From: JAHHLP01 sp041609895
Lineage (GTDB): Bacteria > Bacteroidota > Rhodothermia > Rhodothermales > JABDKH01
DNA: 35,150 nt
Reading direction: 5' to 3'
Assembly: GCA_041609895.1 (NCBI GenBank)
Contig: JBFIPX010000011.1
Location: 1-35,150 of the forward strand
In this document: positions 1 through 8,375 of the stretch, piece after piece
How the letters are laid out: each line of letters starts with the position of its first letter
Numbering within the stretch: position 1 is the first letter of the stretch
Translations under genes and position numbers: made by a program
The notes under the pieces: generated by a model
What the model saw: the letters and a program-made list of their open reading frames with translations, nothing else
The model's database searches: none
What the model was told of the DNA's origin: nothing

Positions 1-83
1 ACCCGGGGTGGGACTCGAACCCACACGCCATTGCTGGCAACGGTGTTTGAGACCGTAGCGTCTACCAATTCCGCCACCCGGGC
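1..83 (-). tRNA. tRNA-Leu (anticodon CAA)
   Basis: Read on the minus strand this folds as a class II tRNA. The 7-bp acceptor stem (GCCCGGG with CCCGGGT) has a G-U pair at 1-72. The anticodon loop CTCAAAC gives anticodon CAA. A long variable arm (TGCC-AGCAA-TGGC) is followed by a T arm with GTTCGAGTC. The long variable arm together with CAA identifies leucine decoding UUG codons. Position 72 is base 1 of the window, so the discriminator base and any CCA lie just outside. The gene lies downstream of, and in the same direction as, the M20 dipeptidase. Confidence 0.96.
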
Positions 84-90
84 ATTACTC

Positions 91-98
91 TAAAACTA
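91..98 (-). promoter_or_regulatory. possible -7 promoter element of tRNA-Leu
   Basis: On the minus strand the octamer TAGTTTTA sits 8-15 bases before the mature tRNA 5' end. It is close to the Bacteroidota -7 consensus TAnnTTTG, and the spacing would place transcription start just before the tRNA. I see no clear -33 TTG. Short AT-rich octamers occur by chance, so this is weak. Confidence 0.25.
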
Positions 99-211
99 CG
101 CGGGACCACCGAACCATGTTTGTCAGAAATCTGAGAATCAGGATTGGTAGCTCCTGGGGAGTACTGTGACCGAAGCATCTCGGGTCCAGGTAGATGACGA
201 TCTGACTGGTT

Positions 212-1585
212 TTACGCCGACTGCTCGCCGAAAACCTTCATGAAACGGATCGAAGTCTCAATCCCTAGCCGAAAGCGGTCCAGTCCGAAATGCTCGTTCG
301 GTGAGTGAATCGCGTCGGAGTTGAGACCGAATCCCATCAGCACCGTGTCGATACCCAGGATCTCCTTGAAGTCGGCTACGATCGGAATCGATCCACCCTC
401 ACGGGTGAAAAACGGCTCCTTGCCGAAGACGGCCTTCATCGCTTCAGCGGCCGCGCGCATCGCCGGAATCTTCGTGTCGACGAGGACGGGCTTCCCGCCG
501 TGCACATCTTTGAAGTCGAGCTTCATGGTCGAGGGCGTGTGCTCCTCGAAGTACTTGCGGATCTTCTCGGTGATGTCGGGCGATTTCTGATTGGGAACGA
601 GCCGCATGGAGATCTTCGCACTGGTCTTCGCCGGCAATACCGTCTTGGCGCCGGGGCCTTGATACCCGCCCCAGATCCCATTGCAATCCAATGTAGGGCG
701 AGCCGTCGCAGCTTCGAGAACCGAGTAGCCCTTCTCGGTTTTGGCCTGCTTCAATCCGATCTCACTTAGCCATCCCTCTTCGTCAAAAGGCAGTGCTGCA
801 AACGTGCTGCGCTCGTCCGCGGTCAGCGGGATCACATCGTCATAGAAGCCCGGGATCGTAACGCGGTGATCGTCATCGTGCAGGCCCGCGATCAGTCTCG
901 ACAGCACGTTGATGGGATTCTCGACGGCCCCTCCATACACGCCGGAATGCAGGTCGCGGCCCGGACCTGTCAGCGTCACCTCGACGTAGGCCATCCCTCG
1001 CAGTCCGTACGTGATAGAGGGTACACCCTCCGCAAACATCGCCGTGTCGGAAATCACAACCACGTCCGCCGCGAGCCGTTCGCGATTCTCCTTGACGAAC
1101 GGCACAAGGTGTTCGGAACCAGTCTCCTCCTCGCCCTCGAAGATCATCTTCAGGTTCAACGGCAGCGCGTCTCCCGACTGCAAATACGACTCGATGGACT
1201 TCACGTGCATGAAGAGTTGGCCCTTGTCGTCGCAAGACCCGCGGGCATACAGCGTTCCGTTCTTGCGCGTCGGCTCGAACGGAGGTGTCTCCCAAAGGTC
1301 GAGCGGGTCGGGCGGCTGAACGTCGTAATGCCCGTAGATGAGTATCGTGGGTAGCGCATCGTCCACGATGTGCTGCGCGAACACGATCGGGTGACCGTCC
1401 GTCGCGCACACCTCAACCTCCTGCACGCCAATCCGTCCGAGTTCTCCGGCGAGCCATTCCGCTGCCCGACCCACCTCGTCGCTAAAACTCTTGTCGGTGC
1501 TGATCGATTTGATGCGCAGGAATTCCTCCAGCCCGGCTACAAATCCATCGTTGTTTTCGCGTGCGTATTCGAGGGCTTTTTCCAT
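212..1585 (-). CDS. M20 family metallodipeptidase
   Basis: A 457-residue dinuclear-zinc exopeptidase of the M20 (carnosinase/CNDP-like) family, expected to hydrolyse dipeptides in the cytosol. All family metal-site motifs are visible: YGHYDVQP (His86, Asp88), ARGSCDDKG with the bridging Asp near 119, FEGEEETGS with the catalytic and metal glutamates near 153-154, VISDT (Asp180), and a C-terminal DAIHSPNEHF carrying the last histidine ligand. There is no signal peptide. The middle section (about 190-320) matches the family's dimerisation/lid insert. The ATG start is preceded by a purine stretch (AAGAA) but no strong Shine-Dalgarno. It lies 235 bp downstream of the small lipoprotein gene, so it probably has its own promoter. 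Substrate specificity cannot be read from the sequence. Confidence 0.93.
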   Translation of the reverse strand: MEKALEYARENNDGFVAGLEEFLRIKSISTDKSFSDEVGRAAEWLAGELGRIGVQEVEVCATDGHPIVFAQHIVDDALPTILIYGHYDVQPPDPLDLWETPPFEPTRKNGTLYARGSCDDKGQLFMHVKSIESYLQSGDALPLNLKMIFEGEEETGSEHLVPFVKENRERLAADVVVISDTAMFAEGVPSITYGLRGMAYVEVTLTGPGRDLHSGVYGGAVENPINVLSRLIAGLHDDDHRVTIPGFYDDVIPLTADERSTFAALPFDEEGWLSEIGLKQAKTEKGYSVLEAATARPTLDCNGIWGGYQGPGAKTVLPAKTSAKISMRLVPNQKSPDITEKIRKYFEEHTPSTMKLDFKDVHGGKPVLVDTKIPAMRAAAEAMKAVFGKEPFFTREGGSIPIVADFKEILGIDTVLMGFGLNSDAIHSPNEHFGLDRFRLGIETSIRFMKVFGEQSA

Positions 1586-1820
1586 ATCGATATCTATTGT
1601 TCTTAGTCTGCACTCTCTGCGCCATCAACCGGATTGTCGACGAATGGCTTGCTGAAAAGGACCTCACGCACACTTCACGGACATGTGATCAATCGATGTG
1701 TTCGCGTGACCGTATCAGCTGTTGAGAAAGTATCTATGGGTATGCTAATAAGCGAGTTCGTCGGGCCGGGGGGAGAAGCCGTCGACCTAAATTGCTCCGT
1801 CTTTGCATCGAATTCTATCG

Positions 1821-2339
1821 TCAGAACTCGCTCTCATCGCGCCAGCGCGTCAGCTTCCAGGATGCTGTCGTGTCGGGGCGTGCCAGTTGGAAGTTAACGT
1901 TGCCGTCGCCCCGAAACGTCTCGCCCGTTTCTAGAGAAATGGTCAGATTGAACGATCGGACCACGCGCTCGCTTAGTCCGCGTTCAAAGGCGTCGCGGGA
2001 TATGATCTGGTTCCACTGAAGCCTGATAAGACTGGAAGAGGCAAAGAGTCGGCGCGTGCTCTCGAGATCCTGGCCAAACCCCCATTCGCGCTCAATCTGC
2101 GCGTCAAAATCGTAGTAGATGAAGACGAACGCGGAATCCAGTAGCGGCTCGTAGATCGAGATGTCGCGTAGCTCGTACGCGTTACGGAAGTTGGTGAAGA
2201 AGCCTTCTATGGTCGTTGGGTCGCCCAGGAAGTCACCGAACGGATCGCCCTCTTCAAGCGCCGGCGCGAACGGGTTGCAGGCTGCCGAGAGGGTCACGAG
2301 CAGAATGAGTGCGACGGTATAACGGGCCTCGAAGATCAT
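1821..2339 (-). CDS. small lipoprotein with NTF2-like fold (paralogue 1)
   Basis: A 172-residue protein if started at the ATG at 2339. A longer reading to 2450 would put 37 unlikely residues before the signal sequence. From 2339 the N-terminus is a lipoprotein signal (hydrophobic run then lipobox LSAAC), so the mature protein is predicted to be lipidated at Cys20. The rest resembles a one-domain NTF2/SnoaL-like fold: a helical start (IEGFFTNFRNAYE), alternating beta segments, and a closing WKLTRWRDE. That ending, and the spacing of Trp and Tyr/Phe positions, match the next gene upstream, so the two look like tandem duplicates. No function is known to me. A base-paired GAGG directly abuts the ATG. 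The sequence 3' of it (1586-1820) shows nothing I can name. Confidence 0.8.
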   Translation of the reverse strand: MIFEARYTVALILLVTLSAACNPFAPALEEGDPFGDFLGDPTTIEGFFTNFRNAYELRDISIYEPLLDSAFVFIYYDFDAQIEREWGFGQDLESTRRLFASSSLIRLQWNQIISRDAFERGLSERVVRSFNLTISLETGETFRGDGNVNFQLARPDTTASWKLTRWRDESEF

Positions 2340-2457
2340 CCTCGAAAGGTAACGGTTTGGCGGCTGCCGCATCCACCTCTTCAGTAGCCGGCAACACGCC
2401 AAGCGGCTTGAAATCTCATCGCACGACGAAACTGGTCTTTTAGTCGACAAACTCGGC

Positions 2458-3027
2458 TCAGTCGACGAACTCTGCCTTCAAATCGCTCCAGGTGGGCTCT
2501 GACCCGAGCTCGCGGTCGGTCCACCGCGCGAGCCGCCACAGCCCGTCCGTACCCTGCTCAATCTCCCATCGGAGTTGTCCTGCGAAGCTGGTAGGGATGT
2601 CGGGCCGATTGTGATTGATGGTCAGTGAATAGCCTGTATCGACGACGCTCATCCGTTCCGAAACCGGCACCGCGGACGGGTTGTCGAGCGTTAGCTCATG
2701 ACCGACACTGAACTGCGCCGCCGAAGCCACGGCGCTGAAATACTGCTCCTCATTCGTTGTGCTCCAGCCGCCGAAGATCGGATTGTTGGCCTCGGCAGTA
2801 GAGGTCGGGGTGAATTCGAAATCTTCGGAGAATGATCGGCGGTAGTTGAGGGTGTTCAACTCCTTGACCGCCGACTGCAGGTTCTCAACCACCTGTTCGG
2901 GCGTGTCGGGCTGTAGATATGTGCCGCCTCCGGTGATCGGTGGCTCTGGATCACGTGTACCAAGAATTCCGCAGCCGGACGCGAAGATGACGACCGTCAA
3001 CGTAAGAGATCGAAGGACACCGCTCAT
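2458..3027 (-). CDS. small lipoprotein with NTF2-like fold (paralogue 2)
   Basis: A 189-residue predicted lipoprotein with an N-terminal hydrophobic segment ending in lipobox FASGC (Cys19). The mature part starts with a Gly/Pro-rich linker, then a helical PEQVVENLQSAVKE segment, a beta-rich core, and the ending LWRLARWTDRE. This parallels WKLTRWRDE of the downstream lipoprotein. I read both as NTF2-like ligand- or ballast-binding domains on the membrane surface, which is a fold guess from pattern only. Its ATG overlaps the stop of the methyltransferase gene (ATGA, 3024-3027), so it is almost certainly co-transcribed and coupled with ispH and the methyltransferase. Confidence 0.82.
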   Translation of the reverse strand: MSGVLRSLTLTVVIFASGCGILGTRDPEPPITGGGTYLQPDTPEQVVENLQSAVKELNTLNYRRSFSEDFEFTPTSTAEANNPIFGGWSTTNEEQYFSAVASAAQFSVGHELTLDNPSAVPVSERMSVVDTGYSLTINHNRPDIPTSFAGQLRWEIEQGTDGLWRLARWTDRELGSEPTWSDLKAEFVD

Positions 3028-3809
3028 GCATCCCGCGCTCTTTTCCGGGACAAGAGGATCATTCTCGGTGATTCGTCAGCGTATTGGTTTCCGCTGTAGT
3101 CGCCGTACACCGACTCGATTTCCAGTCCCGCCCGTTCGTAGAGTCGACCAAAGTCCTCGATTTCGAGCAGTTGGACTGATTCAGAGAACCGGTGCTCCTG
3201 CCCGTTGCGTCGCAGGATGATGTCCTTCCTGATGCGGCCGCCTTCCAGCGTGCGATGTTGTTCGATCTCGACCCCCTCCCGTCTCGCTGCATCCGACGGG
3301 ACCAGGTTGGCGCGCACGTAGGCGGGATTGAGGAAGTCCTGAAAGAACCAGCCGTCATCGACCAGTGAGGCGGCGATCGCGCTGACGGCTTGCTGATGGT
3401 CGGCTTCGGACTCGAAGTACCCAAACGCGGTGAAGAGATTTACTGCGCCGTCGAAGCAGCCTTCGCAGACGGGATCGCGCATGTCGCCAACGCGAAAATC
3501 GACCGTCACGTGGTGCTCGATCGCCCGTTCCTTTGCGGCGTCGATGGATCGTTCACTGAGGTCGACACCGGTGACGTGGTATCCGCGCTTGGCCAGCTCC
3601 ACCGCATGGCGCCCGCGACCACAGCCGACATCTACGATGCGGTTACCTGGCGAGAGACGGGTTGTCCTCTCGATCAGGTCGATTACCCGTCGCGCCTCGT
3701 CCTCGTCCCGGTGTTGGTAGACGATCTCGTATTCGTCGCGGTCAAACCACTCCTCGTACCACTTTGTTGTGCTCGAATCGGACTCCACCGTGTTCTTGCG
3801 GCCGCTCAC
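3024..3809 (-). CDS. class I SAM-dependent methyltransferase
   Basis: A 261-residue protein from the GTG at 3809. This start overlaps the ispH stop as GTGA and has a GAGGT about 8 bases upstream, so I prefer it to a start further up inside ispH. Motif I is VDVGCGRGRH (about 59-68), followed by GVDLS with the ribose-binding Asp near 83, and GDMRDP before a hydrophobic strand NLFTAFGYF. This is the Methyltransf_25/11 type Rossmann fold. The C-terminal third (EHRFSESVQLLEIEDF...) is the usual substrate-side beta region. The substrate is unknown; small molecules are common for this type. The tight packing between ispH and two lipoprotein genes is the main clue to context but does not define a pathway. 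Confidence 0.88.
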   Translation of the reverse strand: MSGRKNTVESDSSTTKWYEEWFDRDEYEIVYQHRDEDEARRVIDLIERTTRLSPGNRIVDVGCGRGRHAVELAKRGYHVTGVDLSERSIDAAKERAIEHHVTVDFRVGDMRDPVCEGCFDGAVNLFTAFGYFESEADHQQAVSAIAASLVDDGWFFQDFLNPAYVRANLVPSDAARREGVEIEQHRTLEGGRIRKDIILRRNGQEHRFSESVQLLEIEDFGRLYERAGLEIESVYGDYSGNQYADESPRMILLSRKRARDA

Positions 3810-5041
3810 GCCGCGACCTCGAGGAAGGGCTGGACAGCCTCTTCGGATGATCGAGCATCCGGGAACCACGCCGTGAGCTTTTCAATCACCTCATCGAGGA
3901 GCGCGTCCGGGCACGAGGCGCCTGCGGTGAGCACGACCGTCAGCGGGCGGACGTCTGGAAGCCAGTCCGATGTCTCGAGGTGCTTTCCTTCTTCGGGCTC
4001 AAAGTGGCGGATCAAATCAGACGACTCGATCTCGCCGGCATCCCGAATAAAGTACGTGGGCATCGCCTGGCTGCACAGTTCCACCAGATGACTTGTATTC
4101 GAGGAGTTATACCCCCCAACAACGATGGCAAGGTCTGCCGCCTCGCGGACGAGCGCCAGTGTAGCGTCTTGATTCTCGGTCGTCGCATAGCAAAGTGTAT
4201 CGCTGGTGTCGGCGAAGTGATCTCCGACGTTGTCCTCCCCATACCGTTCGATCATTGCGCGGCGCAGCAGATCGGCGATGGCCTGGGTCTCCGTCGCGAG
4301 CATTGTCGTCTGGTTAACAACGCCTACGCGCGTCAGATCACGACCGGGGTCAAAGCCGTCCGAAAATCGGTCGGAGAAATGTTCGTAGAAGAACTCGGCA
4401 TCTTCCTTGCCGGTGATGACCGACGCCAGCTGCTCTGCTTCGAAGAGATCCCGGACGACGACCACCGGCGCGGCGCGCTCCGCATGCGAAAACGTCGCAC
4501 GTGTTTCCTCGTGAAACCGCTTGCCGTGGATGACGATCGTGTAGTCGCGCTCACCAATCTGCTTGCTGCGCTTCCAGACCTTTTCGACAAAGGGGCAGGT
4601 TGTGTTGTAGGCGTATGTATCCACACCGCGTCGACGCAATTCCGCGTCTACTTCCAGAGTTGACCCGAACGCTGGAATGATCACGACGTCGCCGGGCCGC
4701 AGCTCATCGAAAGGAATGAGCTGTTCTCCATGGGTCGTTCGCAGGAACCGAATTCCGCGGCTTTGCAGGTCGCCGTTAACGCGCGGGTTGTGGATCATCT
4801 CCGAAAGCAGGAAGATCCGCTTTCCAGGGTTCTCGTCAATGGCCCGATATGCGATCTCGACCGCGTTCTCGACGCCGTAGCAGAATCCGAAATGGCGCGC
4901 GAGTTTGAAGCGGATCGGCCCAAAATCTATCACGGACGGGGACAGGTCCTTCTTTCGCGGATCCGTAATACGACGGGCCTCTTTCACCGTCGAGATGACG
5001 GAGCTGCGATAGAAATCAGGTACGTTGAACTTTCGAGCCAT
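3806..5041 (-). CDS. ispH: 4-hydroxy-3-methylbut-2-enyl diphosphate reductase, long (plant/cyanobacterial-type) form
   Basis: IspH/LytB makes IPP and DMAPP from HMBPP in the last step of the MEP isoprenoid pathway, using a [4Fe-4S] cluster. The three cluster cysteines are visible: Cys54 in FGFCYGVENA, Cys149 in NTTCPFV and Cys284 in DTLCYATTENQ. The substrate loop is IHGKRFHEETRAT, with the HEET form seen in plant and cyanobacterial enzymes rather than the EVEGT form of E. coli. At 411 residues it is about 100 longer than E. coli IspH, with an N-terminal extension of about 40 residues and an insertion around 205-235, which also fits the long subfamily. It is first in a coupled set with the methyltransferase and lipoproteins and lies 68 bp after tgt. 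Confidence 0.96.
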   Translation of the reverse strand: MARKFNVPDFYRSSVISTVKEARRITDPRKKDLSPSVIDFGPIRFKLARHFGFCYGVENAVEIAYRAIDENPGKRIFLLSEMIHNPRVNGDLQSRGIRFLRTTHGEQLIPFDELRPGDVVIIPAFGSTLEVDAELRRRGVDTYAYNTTCPFVEKVWKRSKQIGERDYTIVIHGKRFHEETRATFSHAERAAPVVVVRDLFEAEQLASVITGKEDAEFFYEHFSDRFSDGFDPGRDLTRVGVVNQTTMLATETQAIADLLRRAMIERYGEDNVGDHFADTSDTLCYATTENQDATLALVREAADLAIVVGGYNSSNTSHLVELCSQAMPTYFIRDAGEIESSDLIRHFEPEEGKHLETSDWLPDVRPLTVVLTAGASCPDALLDEVIEKLTAWFPDARSSEEAVQPFLEVAA

Positions 5042-5109
5042 GCGCTTTGCGCTTATCGGGCGTATCTGGATTGTGGATTAGAACGCCGGAATCATATCCA
5101 TGTTCAGCA

Positions 5110-6240
5110 TTAAAGGCGCCGGTCGAGTCGCTCCGCAGCCTCCCTTCGCCATGATTCAAACTGTCCTTCCAAGACCTTGCTTCGAGCCTCCCGCATCAGC
5201 CAGGAATACAGGGCGAGATTCTGGAGAGATGCGATCTGCGGACCCAGCATCTCGCGAGCCAGGAAGAGATGCCGTAGGTAGGCTTTGGAAAAATGCGTCG
5301 AAGCGTACGTGTCTAGCCCGGCGTCGATTGGCGAGAAGTCATGTTTCCACTTCTCGTTGCGAATGTTCAGGACTCCCTCCGTGGTGAAGATCATTCCATT
5401 TCGTGCGTTTCTTGTCGGCATCACACAATCGAACATGTCAATACCTCGCGCGATGTTCTCTACGAGGTTCGCCGGCGTCCCCACGCCCATCAGGTAGCGA
5501 GGCTTGTCATCAGGTAGGAGGGGTGCAACTACCTCGACCATCCCATACATCTGCTCCGCGGGTTCACCGACCGATAACCCGCCGATGGCATATCCAGGGA
5601 AGTTCATCTCGACAAGTCTTGTTGCCGACTCGCGCCGAATTTCCGGGTAGACGACTCCCTGCACGATGCCAAATAGCGACTGTCGATGACCATACAGTCC
5701 GTCAGTCTCGTTAAAGCGATCCAGGCATCGTTGCGCCCATCGAATTGTGAGATCGTTTGACGTCCGAGCGTATTCGGCCGACACGTCTCCCGGTGGACAT
5801 TCGTCGAGTACCATGATGATGTCCGCACCGATCTGCCGCTGGATATCGACAACGTTCTCGGGCGTGAACAGGTGCTCGCTGCCGTCGAGGTGGCTCCGAA
5901 ACACGACCCCCTTCTCTGACAGCGTCCGCTGGTTCGAAAGGGAGAACACCTGGTATCCACCTGAGTCGGTGAGGATCGGTCGCTCCCAGCCCATGAACCG
6001 GTGGAGGCCGCCTGCCGCCTCTATGAGGTCTGTCCCAGGCCGCAAGAACAGGTGGTAGGTGTTCCCGAGCACAAGCGAGGCATCAATATCGGCGACGAGC
6101 GACCTGGGCAGTATTCCCTTTACGGTTCCCACTGTGCCCACCGGCATGAACACGGGTGTCGGGATCTGACCGTGGTCCGTCTGGATCGACCCCGCGCGCG
6201 CGCACGAGTTCGGATCCGTTGCTTCGAGCGTAAAGTGCAT
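5110..6240 (-). CDS. tgt: queuine tRNA-ribosyltransferase (tRNA-guanine transglycosylase), zinc ligands missing
   Basis: Tgt swaps the wobble guanine 34 of GUN-anticodon tRNAs for preQ1 in queuosine synthesis. The 376-residue TIM barrel has LVLGNTYHLFLRPG, TDSGGYQVFS (Asp92, acid/base), GGLSVGEP and MFDCVMPTRNARNG (Asp271, nucleophile). The C-terminal zinc site is unusual. Where E. coli has C-x-C-x2-C, this protein has Leu309, Thr311 and Ser314, and the histidine ligand is Gln340, although the surrounding SPID...SKAYLRHLF...NLALY aligns without gaps. I recall that other Bacteroidota Tgt proteins also lack the cysteines, so this may be a lineage trait. The ATG start is plain, with no Shine-Dalgarno. 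Confidence 0.95.
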   Translation of the reverse strand: MHFTLEATDPNSCARAGSIQTDHGQIPTPVFMPVGTVGTVKGILPRSLVADIDASLVLGNTYHLFLRPGTDLIEAAGGLHRFMGWERPILTDSGGYQVFSLSNQRTLSEKGVVFRSHLDGSEHLFTPENVVDIQRQIGADIIMVLDECPPGDVSAEYARTSNDLTIRWAQRCLDRFNETDGLYGHRQSLFGIVQGVVYPEIRRESATRLVEMNFPGYAIGGLSVGEPAEQMYGMVEVVAPLLPDDKPRYLMGVGTPANLVENIARGIDMFDCVMPTRNARNGMIFTTEGVLNIRNEKWKHDFSPIDAGLDTYASTHFSKAYLRHLFLAREMLGPQIASLQNLALYSWLMREARSKVLEGQFESWRREAAERLDRRL

Positions 6241-6278
6241 AAGTAGGAGACGGTGTGCGCTGCGTAAACGTCGAAGAG

Positions 6279-6866
6279 CTAGAGTGCTACGCGCACGGCT
6301 TCCTGATGAGTCACGCTCTCGGACTCGAGCGCATCCAACATATCCTCGGCGTCGTCCATGCTGAGGCCAATTGCCAGCATTTTTACACGGCCCCGTATTA
6401 TCACATAAGCTTCTGCGCCGGTAGCCGCGTAACTGCTCACGGTGGAATACCGTCTATAATGCCGGTGAAAAGTGAGCGCCGAGACGATCTCGTATCCCTC
6501 GATCTCTGATCGGCTAACCGAGATGCGATCTTTACCTCTAACAACCGCCACCTTCTGGTCGTTGACGGTAACAGTCGTACTCCGTTGGAATCCCACTACG
6601 CACAGAGCCGAGAATCCCACTATCGACAAGACCTGCGCGCCCCAGTAGAGGAGAGCCACCGTTCCAAGCGGTTCATCCATGATCGTCGGCTTCAGAATCG
6701 CCCAGGCAATGAAGTTTGCTATGAGGATCCCGATCAGCATCATGACCGTGGCAAAGTAGTAGCGGGCTTCAGCCTGCAGTGCGTCCGCGCGCCCACTCGC
6801 AAAGCGGCCGAAGACGGAGCGGGCTGGATCGAATCGTCCCGGTATTTCGAAGCGGCGCTGAGTCAT
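6279..6866 (-). CDS. two-helix membrane protein with PH-like C-terminal domain, unknown function
   Basis: A 195-residue protein. Residues 1-35 are charged and cytosolic-looking. Two membrane helices follow (about 38-58 and 69-93), then a soluble beta-rich region (TVTVNDQKVAVVRGKDRISVSRSEIEGYEIVS) ending in a short amphipathic helix (SMDDAEDMLDALES). This layout resembles small bacterial bPH/YcxB-type membrane proteins, but I do not recognise the family. It lies 38 bp upstream of tgt in the same direction and may share its transcript. The 246 bp before it separate it from the PerM gene. Confidence 0.75.
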   Translation of the reverse strand: MTQRRFEIPGRFDPARSVFGRFASGRADALQAEARYYFATVMMLIGILIANFIAWAILKPTIMDEPLGTVALLYWGAQVLSIVGFSALCVVGFQRSTTVTVNDQKVAVVRGKDRISVSRSEIEGYEIVSALTFHRHYRRYSTVSSYAATGAEAYVIIRGRVKMLAIGLSMDDAEDMLDALESESVTHQEAVRVAL

Positions 6867-7031
6867 GAGTTGAATGGAGGCAGTTGGCGTTGCAATGCTT
6901 GAGGGCGTCGGACGTCTAGCGATTCATATGTGACGTGATGCAGCCTGACTTCAACCAGGACACGAGCGAGATCCGCCTTAGGATAGAATTTACTCGTCTG
7001 TGGTCTTGGGAAAGTTGCCTGCGCGTGAAAT

Positions 7032-7054
7032 CAGAGGGGCTGGGTTGGCCTCTG
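7032..7054 (-). terminator. weak hairpin downstream of the PerM gene
   Basis: CAGAGG at 7032-7037 and CCTCTG at 7049-7054 form a 6-bp perfect stem with an 11-base loop, about 60 bp past the PerM stop codon and before the next minus-strand gene. The minus-strand transcript continues with AUUUCAC and has no proper U-tract. It could end the long tam-mla transcript but may be chance. Nothing else stands out in 6867-7112. Confidence 0.25.
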
Positions 7055-7112
7055 TCGTGGAAGCAGCTGGATCCGTTACACCATGGCGTCCTAAGTGCCG
7101 GGATGTGCGAGC

Positions 7113-8366
7113 CTACGTAGCGACGAAGTCAGCGATCTCAAAATTGAGCTCCTCCTGCCACGCTTTGTATGCCGTAACGATCAGGGCCGTAACGGGCACG
7201 GCGATAAAGAGCCCGAGCAGTCCGAAGAACGTGCCGAACACGAAGAGCGAAAGGATGATCAGGATTGGATGAAGTCCAACCTGTCGGCCGAGAATCTGCG
7301 GCGTGAGCACCGATTGCTCAAGGAGTGACTGCCCGAGAAGAACAGCAAAGACGATGGCGGCCTTTGCAAGCCACGGATCCCCGAACACGATCGCTAGCGT
7401 AATTCCGATGAGGTTGGTAATAATGGCTCCTACATTCGGGATCATGTTGAGCAAGCCACCGAGCAATCCGATCAGTAGCGCAAACGGGACGTCGAAAATG
7501 ACGAGCAATACCGAAACGTTGAAGGCGGCAATCGCGCTGATCGTCAGTTGCCCACGAAGGTAATTGCCCACGACGGAGCCGGCCTGAATGAGGTATTGCC
7601 TTCGCCCGCCAAACGTGGGAAAGAGGTCGCGCAGACGCTCGGATATCCCCTCGAAATCCTTGACATTGTAAAAGATCAGTACGGGCATGATCGCCACAAC
7701 CGTGATCAGTCCGAGTATCGAGCCGATCGAACGAACTAATTGCTGGGCCGCGTCCGGAATCCCGCTCGCGAGGGCGGTGGCCTGGTCTTGTACAGCAGAA
7801 ATGACGAGGGAAATGAAGGTGTCTTTTTCGATGAGGCCCGAGTTCTCCAGGTTGTCCAGGATGGCAAGATTTGAAAGCCAGCCCCTGAACCCGCTGATGC
7901 CGCCGAGCATGCGGCCGCCGAGTACTTCAAGCTGCCCTACCAGGTTGGGCACCAGGATGAGGAAAATGGTCGCGAATACGCCGATAATGATGCCGGTCAC
8001 GATTAGAGACGAGGTCCATCGGGGTACCTTGAAGCGCTGATTGAGGAACCTGACGACCGGACTGAACAGAAATGCGAGCAAGTACGCGACGCCGAACGGC
8101 AGTAGTACCGTACTAATCCGATCGAAGAACCACAGGATGAGCAGAAACGCGCCAGAGATCAGGATAGCGCGCACTGCGCGATGCGACCGTATGGGCCATA
8201 GTAGTATGAAGCCCGCACCGCCAACAAGGATCGGATTGAGGAACTCTCGCATCGTGTAGAGTAGCACGAGGAAGAGTGCCAAGCTACCACCGATGAGCGT
8301 CGCGTCGAGCGCGCTAAGCCCGTAGTTTGCCCGGGAGTCGGACCTTGGATTACCGTCGGATTCCAT
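7113..8366 (-). CDS. PerM / AI-2E family membrane transporter
   Basis: A 417-residue polytopic protein of the AI-2E (UPF0118/PerM) family. About eight hydrophobic helices are visible. Two pairs lie in the first 110 residues (for example LIGGSLALFLVLLYTM and VGGAGFILLWPI). An extended loop follows (about 150-220), then C-terminal helices including the well-conserved LLGGLLNMIPNVGAIITN and the closing FVFGTFFGLLGLFIAVPVTA. Members export small molecules (autoinducer-2 in TqsA) or act as sodium/proton antiporters, so the substrate is open. It starts 9 bp after the MlaD stop and is probably the last gene of the lipid-transport transcript. The ATG start is clear. Confidence 0.9.
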   Translation of the reverse strand: MESDGNPRSDSRANYGLSALDATLIGGSLALFLVLLYTMREFLNPILVGGAGFILLWPIRSHRAVRAILISGAFLLILWFFDRISTVLLPFGVAYLLAFLFSPVVRFLNQRFKVPRWTSSLIVTGIIIGVFATIFLILVPNLVGQLEVLGGRMLGGISGFRGWLSNLAILDNLENSGLIEKDTFISLVISAVQDQATALASGIPDAAQQLVRSIGSILGLITVVAIMPVLIFYNVKDFEGISERLRDLFPTFGGRRQYLIQAGSVVGNYLRGQLTISAIAAFNVSVLLVIFDVPFALLIGLLGGLLNMIPNVGAIITNLIGITLAIVFGDPWLAKAAIVFAVLLGQSLLEQSVLTPQILGRQVGLHPILIILSLFVFGTFFGLLGLFIAVPVTALIVTAYKAWQEELNFEIADFVAT

Positions 8367-8375
8367 GGGCAGCAG

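Noticed and set aside
1634..1897. Possible small gene in the gap before the M20 gene (plus strand)
   Set aside because: No ribosome site, no recognisable composition, and it runs into the coding strand of the lipoprotein gene.
3390..4091. Long plus-strand open frame opposite the methyltransferase and ispH
   Set aside because: It is antisense to two clear enzymes with intact motifs and has no recognisable domain; GC-rich coding DNA makes such open frames common.
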